Positions 35,795 through 45,800 of a DNA stretch of 64,000 nt are shown in pieces (position 1 is the stretch's first letter; the number at the start of each line of letters is the position of its first letter). This DNA comes from Halomonas sp. M20 (GTDB lineage Bacteria; Pseudomonadota; Gammaproteobacteria; Pseudomonadales; Halomonadaceae). The notes beneath the pieces were generated by a model. It searched no databases. It was given only the letters and a program-made list of their open reading frames with translations, and had not been told where the DNA came from. Location of the stretch: contig NZ_JACNMQ010000003.1 in NCBI RefSeq assembly GCF_020622265.1, positions 372,001 through 436,000 of the forward strand. The letters are read 5' to 3'. A program made the position numbers and the translations under genes.

Positions 35795-36646
35795 TTATTC
35801 CTTGTCGTCTTTACCATCGCGGGCTTCGTCTTGAGCCGCGCTATCGGCAGATTCACCGCCTGGATATTCGGGACGTTCGTGCAGGTAGCTCTGAGATACG
35901 TCGATCAACGCAATATCCAGCATGAAGCGCCGTCCGAGCAGTACGGGATAGTCCAGATGGGAGCGATCGTTGAGGGTGAAATCGACGTTTTGCTTGATCG
36001 GTCCGAGACGCATCAGCAAGGTGATCACCGGACGGCTCTCTTCCCCGGAGGCTTGAACGATACGCACACGCCGGGTGATCTCCGCTTCGATAGGCTTGTC
36101 ACGGACGCTATCGATGACGGTGTCGTCTTCATCAAGCGCCAAATTGAAGCGCACCCAGTTTTCTCCCTCCCGCTCGAACTCGGTGATATCTTTCGCGGAA
36201 ATGGAAGCGGTATTGGCACCCGAGTCGATCCGTGCCTTCAGATAGGTGCCGATGGTAGGAAAGCCGACCCATTCGGTGCGCCCTAATAAGGTCTTGTTTT
36301 CCAATGCCTCTATATCGCTAGTGGGGCAGTCTGCGGGCGGCGCACTCGTTTCATCACCCAAATTCTTGATTTCGGCCCGTAGCGATCCCAGCGTACCACT
36401 CATGGCGTTGACACTTTCTCCAACCTCATCGAGACGCGCCGTGTGCGATTCGAGACGATCAGCATCGCTTTCGCAGCGCTGGGCCAGACTGTCTTCAAGC
36501 GCGCTCAAGCGCGAATCGAGTTGAGGCGTGGTGACCAAAGCGTCGAATCGACTCTCGTCTGGTGATTGAGGTTGGAGCGCGCAGCCGCCCAAGAGCAGCA
36601 TTCCGGCAGTGAATGCCAGCATCACGTTTCGTATTGGCATGATCAT
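35795..36646 (-). CDS. Retropepsin-like putative ATP-dependent zinc protease lipoprotein (RimB-like)
   Basis: A 283-residue lipoprotein (lipobox LLLGGC, Cys near residue 22), with a short coiled-coil region (about 40-100). A RimB/'ATP-dependent zinc protease' domain follows from about 115 to 250. The aspartic protease-like active-site stretch ARIDSGANTASI (Asp in DSGA) and the second conserved element PVLLGRRFML are present. Although the family name mentions zinc and ATP, the fold is that of retropepsins. First gene of the locus; AAGGA is 6-7 bases upstream of ATG 36646. The likely role is cleavage of a bond made by the ATP-grasp ligase, or processing of its target. Confidence 0.85.
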   Translation of the reverse strand: MIMPIRNVMLAFTAGMLLLGGCALQPQSPDESRFDALVTTPQLDSRLSALEDSLAQRCESDADRLESHTARLDEVGESVNAMSGTLGSLRAEIKNLGDETSAPPADCPTSDIEALENKTLLGRTEWVGFPTIGTYLKARIDSGANTASISAKDITEFEREGENWVRFNLALDEDDTVIDSVRDKPIEAEITRRVRIVQASGEESRPVITLLMRLGPIKQNVDFTLNDRSHLDYPVLLGRRFMLDIALIDVSQSYLHERPEYPGGESADSAAQDEARDGKDDKE

Positions 36647-36825
36647 TGAAATCCTTGAAAATCCTCATTATACGCGCTTGTCTGCTGACAAACCCGCCTG
36701 GCAAATGGGCCTGATGATAAGGAGTCCCTGTGGAAACGTCCATGCATCCATTCGAGATAAAGCCGATAGGGCCATTGCCTCGATCAACTCTCAGAGGGGC
36801 AAATTAGCCCAATGTTAGGCTTCAG

Positions 36826-38085
36826 TCAGGCAGATCGGCGTTCCGGTCTTAACAGCTTACCCTGCATCCATTTCCGAACGCCCAGCACGAAGGTCTCCTG
36901 GAACATCATGCAAAACAGTACGGTAAACAGCAGGAAGACAGGATATAGCCATATGGACGTGTCTCCGGCGGCATCCATGCACTGGCGAATGCTGGTCAGG
37001 CAAAGGCTCGGCTCGCCGCTGAGCACCCGTTCAACGCGGGTGAAGATGACAAATAAAGGCACATGAAGCGCAAACATGGGCAATGACGCGCCACCCAGAC
37101 GATGAGCCAGACGGCGCATGCCAGCGCCAGAGGAGGGCGACCAGTGTGCAACGACGAAGATCAGCGCGAGCTGGGCGGGCAGTAACAGCCCATTGTGCAA
37201 CAGGTAGTACCAAAAAGAGTCGTGATGACGCAGCAGCCAGACGCCAACGACGATACAGATGGCCACGAACAAAAGCGCCAATGACTGCGCGGCGCGTCCC
37301 ATCGAGAGGCCTAGTTCTCGGCGTTTCGTATAGAACGAACATAGCAGAATACCGGCCAGGAACTCAGGCAGTCTTATCAAGGGGTTTCGATGCAGGATGC
37401 CCGTTTCCGGCATACCGAAATCCGTATAGGCGATCACGATGATCGGTGGGATCAGATAGATCGCATTGAGAAGCATCATGGCCCTGAACGGGGATTTGAT
37501 ACGGAAAAGCCGCGGCGCCATCCAGGGGAAGGTCAGATAGAAAAAGAACAGCGCAGAGATAGACCAAGTGACAGGGTTGAAGGTTAGATAGAGTGGATTC
37601 CAGGCATGCATCAGCGTCAAGTTCAGAAGGGCGCTCAACGCCAGCTCTGCGTTGCTCATGTAGTGCGTTATGCTTTCCAGGCTGGAGCCGTTGTTGGTGT
37701 CGTAAAGCACGAAACGTATCGAGGCATTCGCGTCGGCTTCCGTGATGACCAGATAGCCAATCAGCGTCGAAACCGCCATGGCCAGCAATACTGCGCCAAT
37801 ATGAATCGGATAAAGATTGGAGAAACGCTTGATCCAGAAACTTCTTGCTGGCTCACGCATGCGCTGGCGATCATCAAGATAGACGTGGGCTAGAAGAAAC
37901 CCTGAAAGAACGAAGAAGGCACTGGTGGAAAAGAAGCCGATATCCGTGATGTACCCAGACCATCCACTGATCGATTTGTAGGTATGCAGCGTATGGAATA
38001 TGACGATATAGAGTCCAAGCCAGAATCGTAGCCATTCCAGCCCTATGAATCGTTCCTTTTTGCTTGCTGCCACTTGTTTTTCCAT
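36826..38085 (-). CDS. Acyltransferase family 3 membrane protein
   Basis: A 419-residue protein with about ten predicted helices. The acyltransferase-3 hallmark is seen at the N-terminus: GLEWLRFWLGLYIVIFHTLH, with the conserved Arg and His, and FFVLSGFLL. These enzymes O-acylate exported glycans. It lies 132 bp downstream of opgG on the same strand, so decoration of osmoregulated periplasmic glucans (as OpgC does by succinylation) is a reasonable inference, though the sequence looks more like the OafA-type O-acetyltransferases. ATG 38085 (MEKQVAAS) has AAGG upstream; the frame is open a little further. Confidence 0.82.
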   Translation of the reverse strand: MEKQVAASKKERFIGLEWLRFWLGLYIVIFHTLHTYKSISGWSGYITDIGFFSTSAFFVLSGFLLAHVYLDDRQRMREPARSFWIKRFSNLYPIHIGAVLLAMAVSTLIGYLVITEADANASIRFVLYDTNNGSSLESITHYMSNAELALSALLNLTLMHAWNPLYLTFNPVTWSISALFFFYLTFPWMAPRLFRIKSPFRAMMLLNAIYLIPPIIVIAYTDFGMPETGILHRNPLIRLPEFLAGILLCSFYTKRRELGLSMGRAAQSLALLFVAICIVVGVWLLRHHDSFWYYLLHNGLLLPAQLALIFVVAHWSPSSGAGMRRLAHRLGGASLPMFALHVPLFVIFTRVERVLSGEPSLCLTSIRQCMDAAGDTSIWLYPVFLLFTVLFCMMFQETFVLGVRKWMQGKLLRPERRSA

Positions 38086-38217
38086 TCGAGCCTTGGAAGG
38101 AGTCAATTCATTCGAGTCTTGTGTTCAGCTAAATAGAGAAAATCGAAAGATGCACACCGGCTGTTCAAACGCCATGCAACAACCGGCATGCATCGATTTC
38201 CACGCGTTGATGCTTTT

Positions 38218-39828
38218 TCAATTGGCAACAGGCATGCGATAGAACCAGGTCTCTGAAAGCGGGTGATCGCCGTCTTGCAAGTGCGCGCGTATTTCCAGCG
38301 GCCGAGAATCATCGTTACGCTTGACCCGCAAGACGGCACGCCAACCGCCTTCGCCGGTGTTGCGAATGACTTGACTTTCGACCAATTCACCGTTGTCACC
38401 CACATTGATCTGAACGGTAGGCTGGGTGTCCGGCGACAGCGAATCCAATGCCGGTCCCTTGAAATCGATAATGAAAGCGATCGAACCATCGGGCTCACGA
38501 ATTAGATCGTTCTGACGCACTTCGCCGCGAGAGCGCATGGTGCTGTCGACCCAGGACGAGGATGCATCATGGTAGTGGTTTTCGTTTTTGGTCCAGGACA
38601 TGCGGTAATTGAAATCGGCAGCTTCACCGACTTCCGGCATTTCATCGGGCTTCCACAAAGCCACCATATTGTCGTTGGTTTCATTTTCGGTCGGGATCTC
38701 GATCAGTTCCAGGGCGCCGGACCCCCAATCGTTTTGCGGTTCTACCCAGGCGCTCGGACGCAGATCGTAACGATCGATCAGATCCTCGTAGTCATGAAAG
38801 TCGTGACTGCGCTGTAGAAGGCCATAGCCTTTCAAGGCTTCGATGTGTTGTTCACTGACTTCCACCTCTTTTGGGTTGACCAGCGGGCGCCATATCCAGC
38901 CAGCTTTTTCACCGTGCACCAGCAACCCGTTGGAGTCGTGTATGGCGGGGCGGTAATTCAAGGTTGGCGAAGGCTGACTCGGGCCGAAGAGGAACATGCT
39001 GGTCAATGGCGCAATACCCAGCTTCTGAACAGGATTGCGCAAGAAAATACGCGATTTTACATCGAGTTTTGAATCTTCCCCTGGCTGCAGGACAAAGCGG
39101 TAAGCTCCTGTTGCACTGGGAGAGTCGAGTAACGCGAAGATGGTCAGGGAATCACTGTCAGGGCTGGGTTTCTCGATCCAGAATTCGCGAAAATCAGGAA
39201 ACTCCTCGCCGGAAGGCGCATCCGTTTCAGACGGGGTTTCCGTATCGATTGCCAGCCCGCGGCCGGACAGCCCATAAATCTGGTTGCGGCCAATCACGCG
39301 GAAATAGCTGGCGCCTTGAAAGACCATGATCTCATCGTCGATGGTATCGGGATTATTGATGGGGTAATGAATCTTGAGACCCGCAAAGCCCAGATCCTGG
39401 AGATCTTCTTCAGAAAGCTCTACATCACCATAGTGAAAGTTTTCAGGCTTGAAGGCGATTTCATGAACGCCGCTATCATCAATCACGTTCATTTTTACGG
39501 CGCTGACATAATGCATTCCTTCATGAAAAAAACTTAAATTGAAGGGTAGCTGTTCATCACGCCACAGAGCACGATCCATTTGATACTGAATCTGAGCGTA
39601 TTGCTCATATTCAAGATTCCGCAGCTTCGGAGTCGTATTGGTCTCCGGAGGCTGATAATCTTGCTGGCCGAGCTGTTTTGCCTTGTTCGCCACGTCCTCG
39701 AAATCGAAAGCCAAGGCTGCTGGAGCCGTGAGTGCCATCCACAATCCGGCCATCATGGTTAAACGGTAAGGGCAAGCAACGCGTTTTCTATCAAGGGTGG
39801 TAATGCGTTGCAGTGTCGAATCGCTCAC
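38218..39828 (-). CDS. opgG: Osmoregulated periplasmic glucan biosynthesis protein OpgG
   Basis: A 536-residue periplasmic OpgG/OpgD protein. A signal peptide lies between about residues 20 and 41 (TMMAGLWMALTAPAALA), followed by the beta-sandwich glucan-modifying domain (FDFEDVANKAKQL, FFRVIGRNQIYGLSGRGLAI-type stretch, FREFWIEKP) and a C-terminal Ig-like domain. OpgG acts on the beta-1,2-glucan backbone in the periplasm. The start is GTG 39828 with AAGGAGTGACAT. OpgH, the glucosyltransferase usually encoded next to it, is not in the window; an acyltransferase follows instead. Confidence 0.92.
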   Translation of the reverse strand: MSDSTLQRITTLDRKRVACPYRLTMMAGLWMALTAPAALAFDFEDVANKAKQLGQQDYQPPETNTTPKLRNLEYEQYAQIQYQMDRALWRDEQLPFNLSFFHEGMHYVSAVKMNVIDDSGVHEIAFKPENFHYGDVELSEEDLQDLGFAGLKIHYPINNPDTIDDEIMVFQGASYFRVIGRNQIYGLSGRGLAIDTETPSETDAPSGEEFPDFREFWIEKPSPDSDSLTIFALLDSPSATGAYRFVLQPGEDSKLDVKSRIFLRNPVQKLGIAPLTSMFLFGPSQPSPTLNYRPAIHDSNGLLVHGEKAGWIWRPLVNPKEVEVSEQHIEALKGYGLLQRSHDFHDYEDLIDRYDLRPSAWVEPQNDWGSGALELIEIPTENETNDNMVALWKPDEMPEVGEAADFNYRMSWTKNENHYHDASSSWVDSTMRSRGEVRQNDLIREPDGSIAFIIDFKGPALDSLSPDTQPTVQINVGDNGELVESQVIRNTGEGGWRAVLRVKRNDDSRPLEIRAHLQDGDHPLSETWFYRMPVAN

Positions 39829-40206
39829 ATGTCACTCCTTCGTTGGATTCTTGAAGATCGCTGTCTGAATGCAGGCGCTGGGAAGAGTACATTTTAATAG
39901 ACTACAGCTGAAGCGCTGATCGCCATCTTGGTAGAGGGATAAGCAGAAAGAAAGGAGAATGGTGGAGGTTTGTCATTCTTTGAACATTATCTGCCTGAGT
40001 CCTAGTAGACACGCTTGAGCCATGAAGGCTAAAAAAGAAATGGGACAAGAATCATCACGCGAATACTTAATTTAACATAATATACATTATGCGAAGTTAA
40101 AGATGCCTTTTCCATGAATCCCATGAAGCTGTGAATCAACTAACAGCGACCCTAATGACATTGTCATCAGGGTCGCTATGGTTCCGATGTTTGTCAGCGT
40201 GATGAT
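39829..40206. promoter_or_regulatory. opgG upstream region and ectC downstream region
   Basis: About 380 bp with no credible gene. The part near 40050-40100 is very AT-rich (AATTTAACATAATATACATTAT) and probably includes the opgG promoter on the minus strand. A strong hairpin after ectC is listed separately. Confidence 0.4.
40145..40177 (-). terminator. Hairpin ending the ectABC operon
   Basis: AGCGACCCT (40145-40153) and AGGGTCGCT (40169-40177) pair, with ATGAC/GTCAT extending the stem inward past one mismatch. No T tract follows, so it may protect the 3' end or terminate with help. Confidence 0.6.
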
Positions 40207-40632
40207 TTAGAGCGGCTTGTTGTCGTCTGCTTCGTCTGCCTTTTCGTCCGCTGGCGCGTAGGAGCCATCTTCCCGGTGGTTTTCGTTACCGGTCAGGCCC
40301 GGTGTGAACACGCAGGCCAGGTGCATGGTCTTGCTGGCTCTCAACAAGTGATCGTCATGTTGATCGAGAATATAGATATCGCCCGGCTTGATCGGCCAGA
40401 TCTTGCCATCGGCCAAGGTTTCTACTTCACCTTCACCTTCGATGCAGTACACCGCTTCGAAATGATGCTTGTAGTGAATGTGAGTTTCGGTTCCTTCATA
40501 GATCCGCGTGATATGGAACGAGCACTTGCCGCCATCCTGGGCCAACGACAAACGCGTACTGTCCCAATTTCCATTGGCGGCAGTTACAAAGCGCTCGGTG
40601 TTGCGGGCTTCTTCGAGATTGCGAACGATCAT
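40207..40632 (-). CDS. ectC: L-ectoine synthase
   Basis: A 141-residue EctC of the cupin superfamily. It cyclises N-gamma-acetyl-L-2,4-diaminobutyrate to ectoine. The cupin metal and active-site residues occur in [20 protein letters not shown] (residues 51-70) and the later [13 protein letters not shown]. The C-terminal tail is acidic and rich in Asp/Glu, as expected for a halophile. Last gene of ectABC, 92 bp after ectB across an imperfect hairpin. Confidence 0.97.
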   Translation of the reverse strand: MIVRNLEEARNTERFVTAANGNWDSTRLSLAQDGGKCSFHITRIYEGTETHIHYKHHFEAVYCIEGEGEVETLADGKIWPIKPGDIYILDQHDDHLLRASKTMHLACVFTPGLTGNENHREDGSYAPADEKADEADDNKPL

Positions 40633-40680
40633 GAGCGATATCCCTTTCTTATGAGTGTCTTATAAACATCTTGCTGAAGC

Positions 40681-40704
40681 ATGCGGACGCCAATGCGCCC
40701 GCAT
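40681..40704 (-). promoter_or_regulatory. Hairpin in the ectB-ectC spacer
   Basis: ATGCGG/CCGCAT with an inner CGC/GCG pair around a CAAT loop, one A-C mismatch in the stem. On the minus strand TTGGC…TGCTT resembles a sigma-54 box but the GG-GC spacing is one base too short. It may separate ectC expression from ectAB. Confidence 0.4.
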
Positions 40705-40724
40705 GGTCGTGTCAGTCAGCAACT

Positions 40725-42630
<1,906 letters not shown>

Positions 42631-42660
42631 GTCCAGGGTCGCCATTGCGAGAATAGATAG

Positions 42661-42689
42661 ATTGTAACAGGCGCATGAGCATCAATCAA
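42661..42689 (-). promoter_or_regulatory. Predicted sigma-70-type promoter of ectABC
   Basis: On the minus strand TTGATT (plus 42684-42689) and TACAAT (plus 42661-42666) are separated by 17 bp. Transcription would start near 42654, about 24 bases before the chosen ectA ATG. The surrounding sequence is AT-rich, as is common for osmotically induced promoters. Confidence 0.55.
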
Positions 42690-42798
42690 AATATAGCATT
42701 ATTGCCATAAGCTGTATCCATAATTATTTTTTATGCAAGTGGTCGCCACTACTTGAATCGATTTCTCAAGTTTAGATCAATATCTGGCATGACGAACT

Positions 42799-42823
42799 AA
42801 AAAAAGCCGCCTTCTGAGGCGGC
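42799..42823 (-). terminator. Intrinsic terminator of gorA
   Basis: On the minus strand GCCGCC-TCAGAA-GGCGGC is followed by seven T (plus A run 42799-42805). Confidence 0.85.
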
Positions 42824-42863
42824 CTGAAATTTGCTGGTTTACTCGGATAGAGGTGCAAAGAGT

Positions 42864-44228
42864 TCAACAACGCGTTGGCGTTCTCATGGTGACGAACTCT
42901 TCCGCCCCGGTAGGATGGATGCCAACCGTCGCGTCGAAGTCCGCCTTTGTCAGCTTCGCGCGAACTGCGATGGCGATCCCCTGAATCAACTCACCGGCAT
43001 CTTCCCCTACCATATGGGCACCGACCACGCGGTCATTGGCATCATCGACGATCAGCTTCATGAGACAGCGCTCGTCGCTACCCGATAACGTATGCTTCAT
43101 GGGGCGAAAATCCGCGGTGTAGACGCGTATCGCACCGAACTCTGCTCGGGCTGCTTCCTCGGATAGGCCCACGGTGCCTATATTGGGATGGCAGAATACG
43201 GCGGTGGCAATGTTGTTGTAATCCATTGTAGGTAACTTCTCGTCGGCGAAATGCACGCGAGTCATGTGCATTGCTTCGGCTAGCGCAACCGGTGTAAGTT
43301 CCGGTGCGCCGGTAACATCGCCCAGAGCCAGAATGGAAGGTATGGAGGTTTCGAAGCGATCGTTGACCTTGAGCGTGCCATCGGGATTCAGTTCGATATC
43401 AAGCTTATCCAGTCCAAGCCCTTGAAGATGCGGACGCCGCCCCGTGGCTGACAAGAGCGCATCGACTTCGAGGGTCTCACCGTTGGTCAGAGTGACTTTC
43501 AAGGAGTCGTCGCTCTGTTTTTCAACGGATTCGATGTTGGTCTCGAAATGCAGATTGACGCCCTTCTTCTCCATTTCGTTCCGGGTGAACTCCCGTATCT
43601 CATGGTCGAAACCACGCAGGAACAGTTCACCGCGATAGACCAGATGCGAATCGCTACCCAAGCCGTTGAAGATGCTCGCAAACTCGACTGCAATATAACC
43701 GCCTCCCAGTACTAGAAAGCGCTTGGGAAAGGTCTCGAGGTCGAACACATCGTTGGAGTTCAGGGCGTGTTCTTTACCGGGGAAATCCGGTGTCCAGGGC
43801 CAGCCGCCCACTGCCACCAGAATTTTTGCTGCGCTGATGGTTTCACCGACCACTTCCACGTTATGCGCATCGATGACTCGCGCGCGACCGTTGATCAAGC
43901 GTACATCGGCGCCTTCGAGTAAGCGCCCATAGATACCATTGAGGCGCTTGATCTCCTCGATCTTGTTGTCCCGAAGCGTTGCCCAGTCGAACTCTGCCGG
44001 CTGAGGGAGTTGCCAGCCAAAGCCGGCGCTTTCAGTGAAAGCCTCGTGAAAATGAGCCGCATACGAATAAAGTTTTTTGGGGACACAGCCGACGTTGACA
44101 CAGGTACCGCCCAAATAGCGATCTTCGGCAATGGCGACGCGAGCGCCGGTGGCAGCTGCCGTGCGTGCGGCACGCACACCGCCGGAACCGGCCCCGATGA
44201 CGAACAAGTCATAATCGTAATCAGTCAC
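42864..44228 (-). CDS. gorA: Glutathione-disulfide reductase
   Basis: A 454-residue flavoprotein disulfide reductase. FAD motif GAGSGGVRAAR is at the N-terminus, the redox-active disulfide is C43/C48 (GGTCVNVGCVPKK), a second Rossmann motif LGGGYIAVEFA follows, and the C-terminal HPTGAEEFVTMRTPTR carries the catalytic His-Glu. It reduces oxidised glutathione with NADPH. Start is GTG 44228 (VTDYDYD) with GGAG upstream; the frame is open 15 codons further. It is divergent from the carbonic anhydrase gene. Confidence 0.93.
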   Translation of the reverse strand: MTDYDYDLFVIGAGSGGVRAARTAAATGARVAIAEDRYLGGTCVNVGCVPKKLYSYAAHFHEAFTESAGFGWQLPQPAEFDWATLRDNKIEEIKRLNGIYGRLLEGADVRLINGRARVIDAHNVEVVGETISAAKILVAVGGWPWTPDFPGKEHALNSNDVFDLETFPKRFLVLGGGYIAVEFASIFNGLGSDSHLVYRGELFLRGFDHEIREFTRNEMEKKGVNLHFETNIESVEKQSDDSLKVTLTNGETLEVDALLSATGRRPHLQGLGLDKLDIELNPDGTLKVNDRFETSIPSILALGDVTGAPELTPVALAEAMHMTRVHFADEKLPTMDYNNIATAVFCHPNIGTVGLSEEAARAEFGAIRVYTADFRPMKHTLSGSDERCLMKLIVDDANDRVVGAHMVGEDAGELIQGIAIAVRAKLTKADFDATVGIHPTGAEEFVTMRTPTRC

Positions 44229-44361
44229 GTTGATTGTTCTCCAGTCTTGATTTGTGGCGATGATACCAGCCAAGTGCGTTCCTCGGGAGTAATGCTGTCG
44301 ATTGACCCAGCCTATGATGAAGGGTAAAAATTCAGGTTAGATCCGCCTAAGGAAGAAAATA

Positions 44362-45021
44362 GTGAGCGATATCGAGAGACTGCTCGAGCAGAATCGAACC
44401 TGGTCAACGTCCATGCGTAAAGAGGACCCCGAGTTCTTTTCTCGTTTGTCTCAACAGCAGAACCCTGACTATCTATGGATCGGCTGCTCCGACAGTCGCG
44501 TACCGGCCAATCAGATCATCGATCTGCCACCGGGTGAAGTCTTCGTTCATCGCAACGTGGCCAACATCCTGTATCACAATGATATGAATGCGCTATCAGT
44601 AGTGCAGTTCGCTGTCGATGTACTAAAGGTCAAGCACATCATGATCGTAGGCCACTACGGCTGTGGGGGAATCAAGGCCGCTATCACCGGTGGCGAGAAC
44701 GGCATGGTCGATTTCTGGTTACATTCGGTACGCGAACTGTATAGCCGCCATCGCAGTGAACTTGGAGAGTTACCGCTCAAGCGGCAGGTCGACCGTATGT
44801 GCGAACTCAATGTCGAAAGTCAGGTGAATACCCTGGCCCATACCAAGATCGTTCAGCGCGCCTGGCTTCGGGGTCAACCACTATCATTGCATGGCTGGGT
44901 CTATAGTCTGGACGATGGCCTGGTCAACGAGCTCGATTGCAGGATCGACGGTCTCGATCAGGTGCCACAGCTTTATCGCGTCGATCGTTTCGAGCCAGTG
45001 GCGGATAGCGATAGCGATTGA
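44362..45021 (+). CDS. can: Beta-class carbonic anhydrase
   Basis: A 219-residue beta-carbonic anhydrase with zinc ligands C42, H98 and C101 and the catalytic dyad D44-R46 (GCSDSRVPAN, GHYGCGG), at the same numbering as E. coli Can. It interconverts CO2 and bicarbonate in the cytoplasm for carboxylation reactions and pH control. Translation starts at GTG 44362 after AAGGAAG. It is convergent with msrA. Confidence 0.95.
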   Translation: MSDIERLLEQNRTWSTSMRKEDPEFFSRLSQQQNPDYLWIGCSDSRVPANQIIDLPPGEVFVHRNVANILYHNDMNALSVVQFAVDVLKVKHIMIVGHYGCGGIKAAITGGENGMVDFWLHSVRELYSRHRSELGELPLKRQVDRMCELNVESQVNTLAHTKIVQRAWLRGQPLSLHGWVYSLDDGLVNELDCRIDGLDQVPQLYRVDRFEPVADSDSD

Positions 45022-45086
45022 GGTCGGTTCATCAAGAATTCCGCCTAGCCGTCTACTTGGGGTGACACTGTAAACGTTTATGAGAG

Positions 45087-45725
45087 CTATCCGCTTATCG
45101 CGCAGCTCACCCCTGTTCCCTTCAACCCACAGTAACCATTGGGGTTGCGGGCCAGGTACTGCTGGTGATACTCCTCAGCATAGTAGAAATTCTCCAAGGG
45201 CTTGATTTCCGTGGTGATGGCATCCTGGCCGGCGTCTTGTAGCGCCTGCTGATACTGATCACGGCTTTCGAGTGCCTGGCGCTGTTGAGCATCGCTGGTG
45301 GTATAGATCGCTGAGCGATACTGGCTCCCCACATCATTACCCTGGCGCATGCCCTGGGTTGGATCATGGGCCTCCCAAAAGGCCTGCAGTAATGACGCCA
45401 GACGAGTTTCGTTCGGGTCATAGATCACACGTACCACCTCGGCATGACCGGTACGACCACTGCAGGTTTCTTCATAGCTGGGATTGGGCGTAACCCCTCC
45501 AGCATAGCCCACCGCAGTGACGTACACGCCGGGTAGCTTCCAGAACAAGCGCTCCGCACCCCAGAAACAGCCCAGCCCCAACACGATGTCTTCATACCCT
45601 TCAGGAAAAGGCGGCAACAGTGAACGTCCATTGACCAGGTGTTTGCCGGAAATGACCATTGCCGCATCACGCCCGGGCAAGGCTTCATCGGTAGAGGGTA
45701 GCTGCTGTTTGTTACGTGCCAACAT
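45087..45725 (-). CDS. msrA: Peptide-methionine (S)-S-oxide reductase
   Basis: A 212-residue MsrA with the catalytic [11 protein letters not shown] (C53) and C-terminal resolving cysteines ([12 protein letters not shown]). It repairs methionine sulfoxide in proteins with thioredoxin as reductant. ATG 45725 (MLARNKQQ) after AAGGAGTATTTGCC fits E. coli MsrA; the reading frame extends further upstream without support. An N-terminal extension before the catalytic motif ([12 protein letters not shown]) matches the enterobacterial subgroup. Confidence 0.95.
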   Translation of the reverse strand: MLARNKQQLPSTDEALPGRDAAMVISGKHLVNGRSLLPPFPEGYEDIVLGLGCFWGAERLFWKLPGVYVTAVGYAGGVTPNPSYEETCSGRTGHAEVVRVIYDPNETRLASLLQAFWEAHDPTQGMRQGNDVGSQYRSAIYTTSDAQQRQALESRDQYQQALQDAGQDAITTEIKPLENFYYAEEYHQQYLARNPNGYCGLKGTGVSCAISG

Positions 45726-45800
45726 GGCAAATACTCCTTTCAAGCGTTCAGGCATGTTCGATAGCAACGGCATTATTAGACGACTAACAAGGAGCAATGT

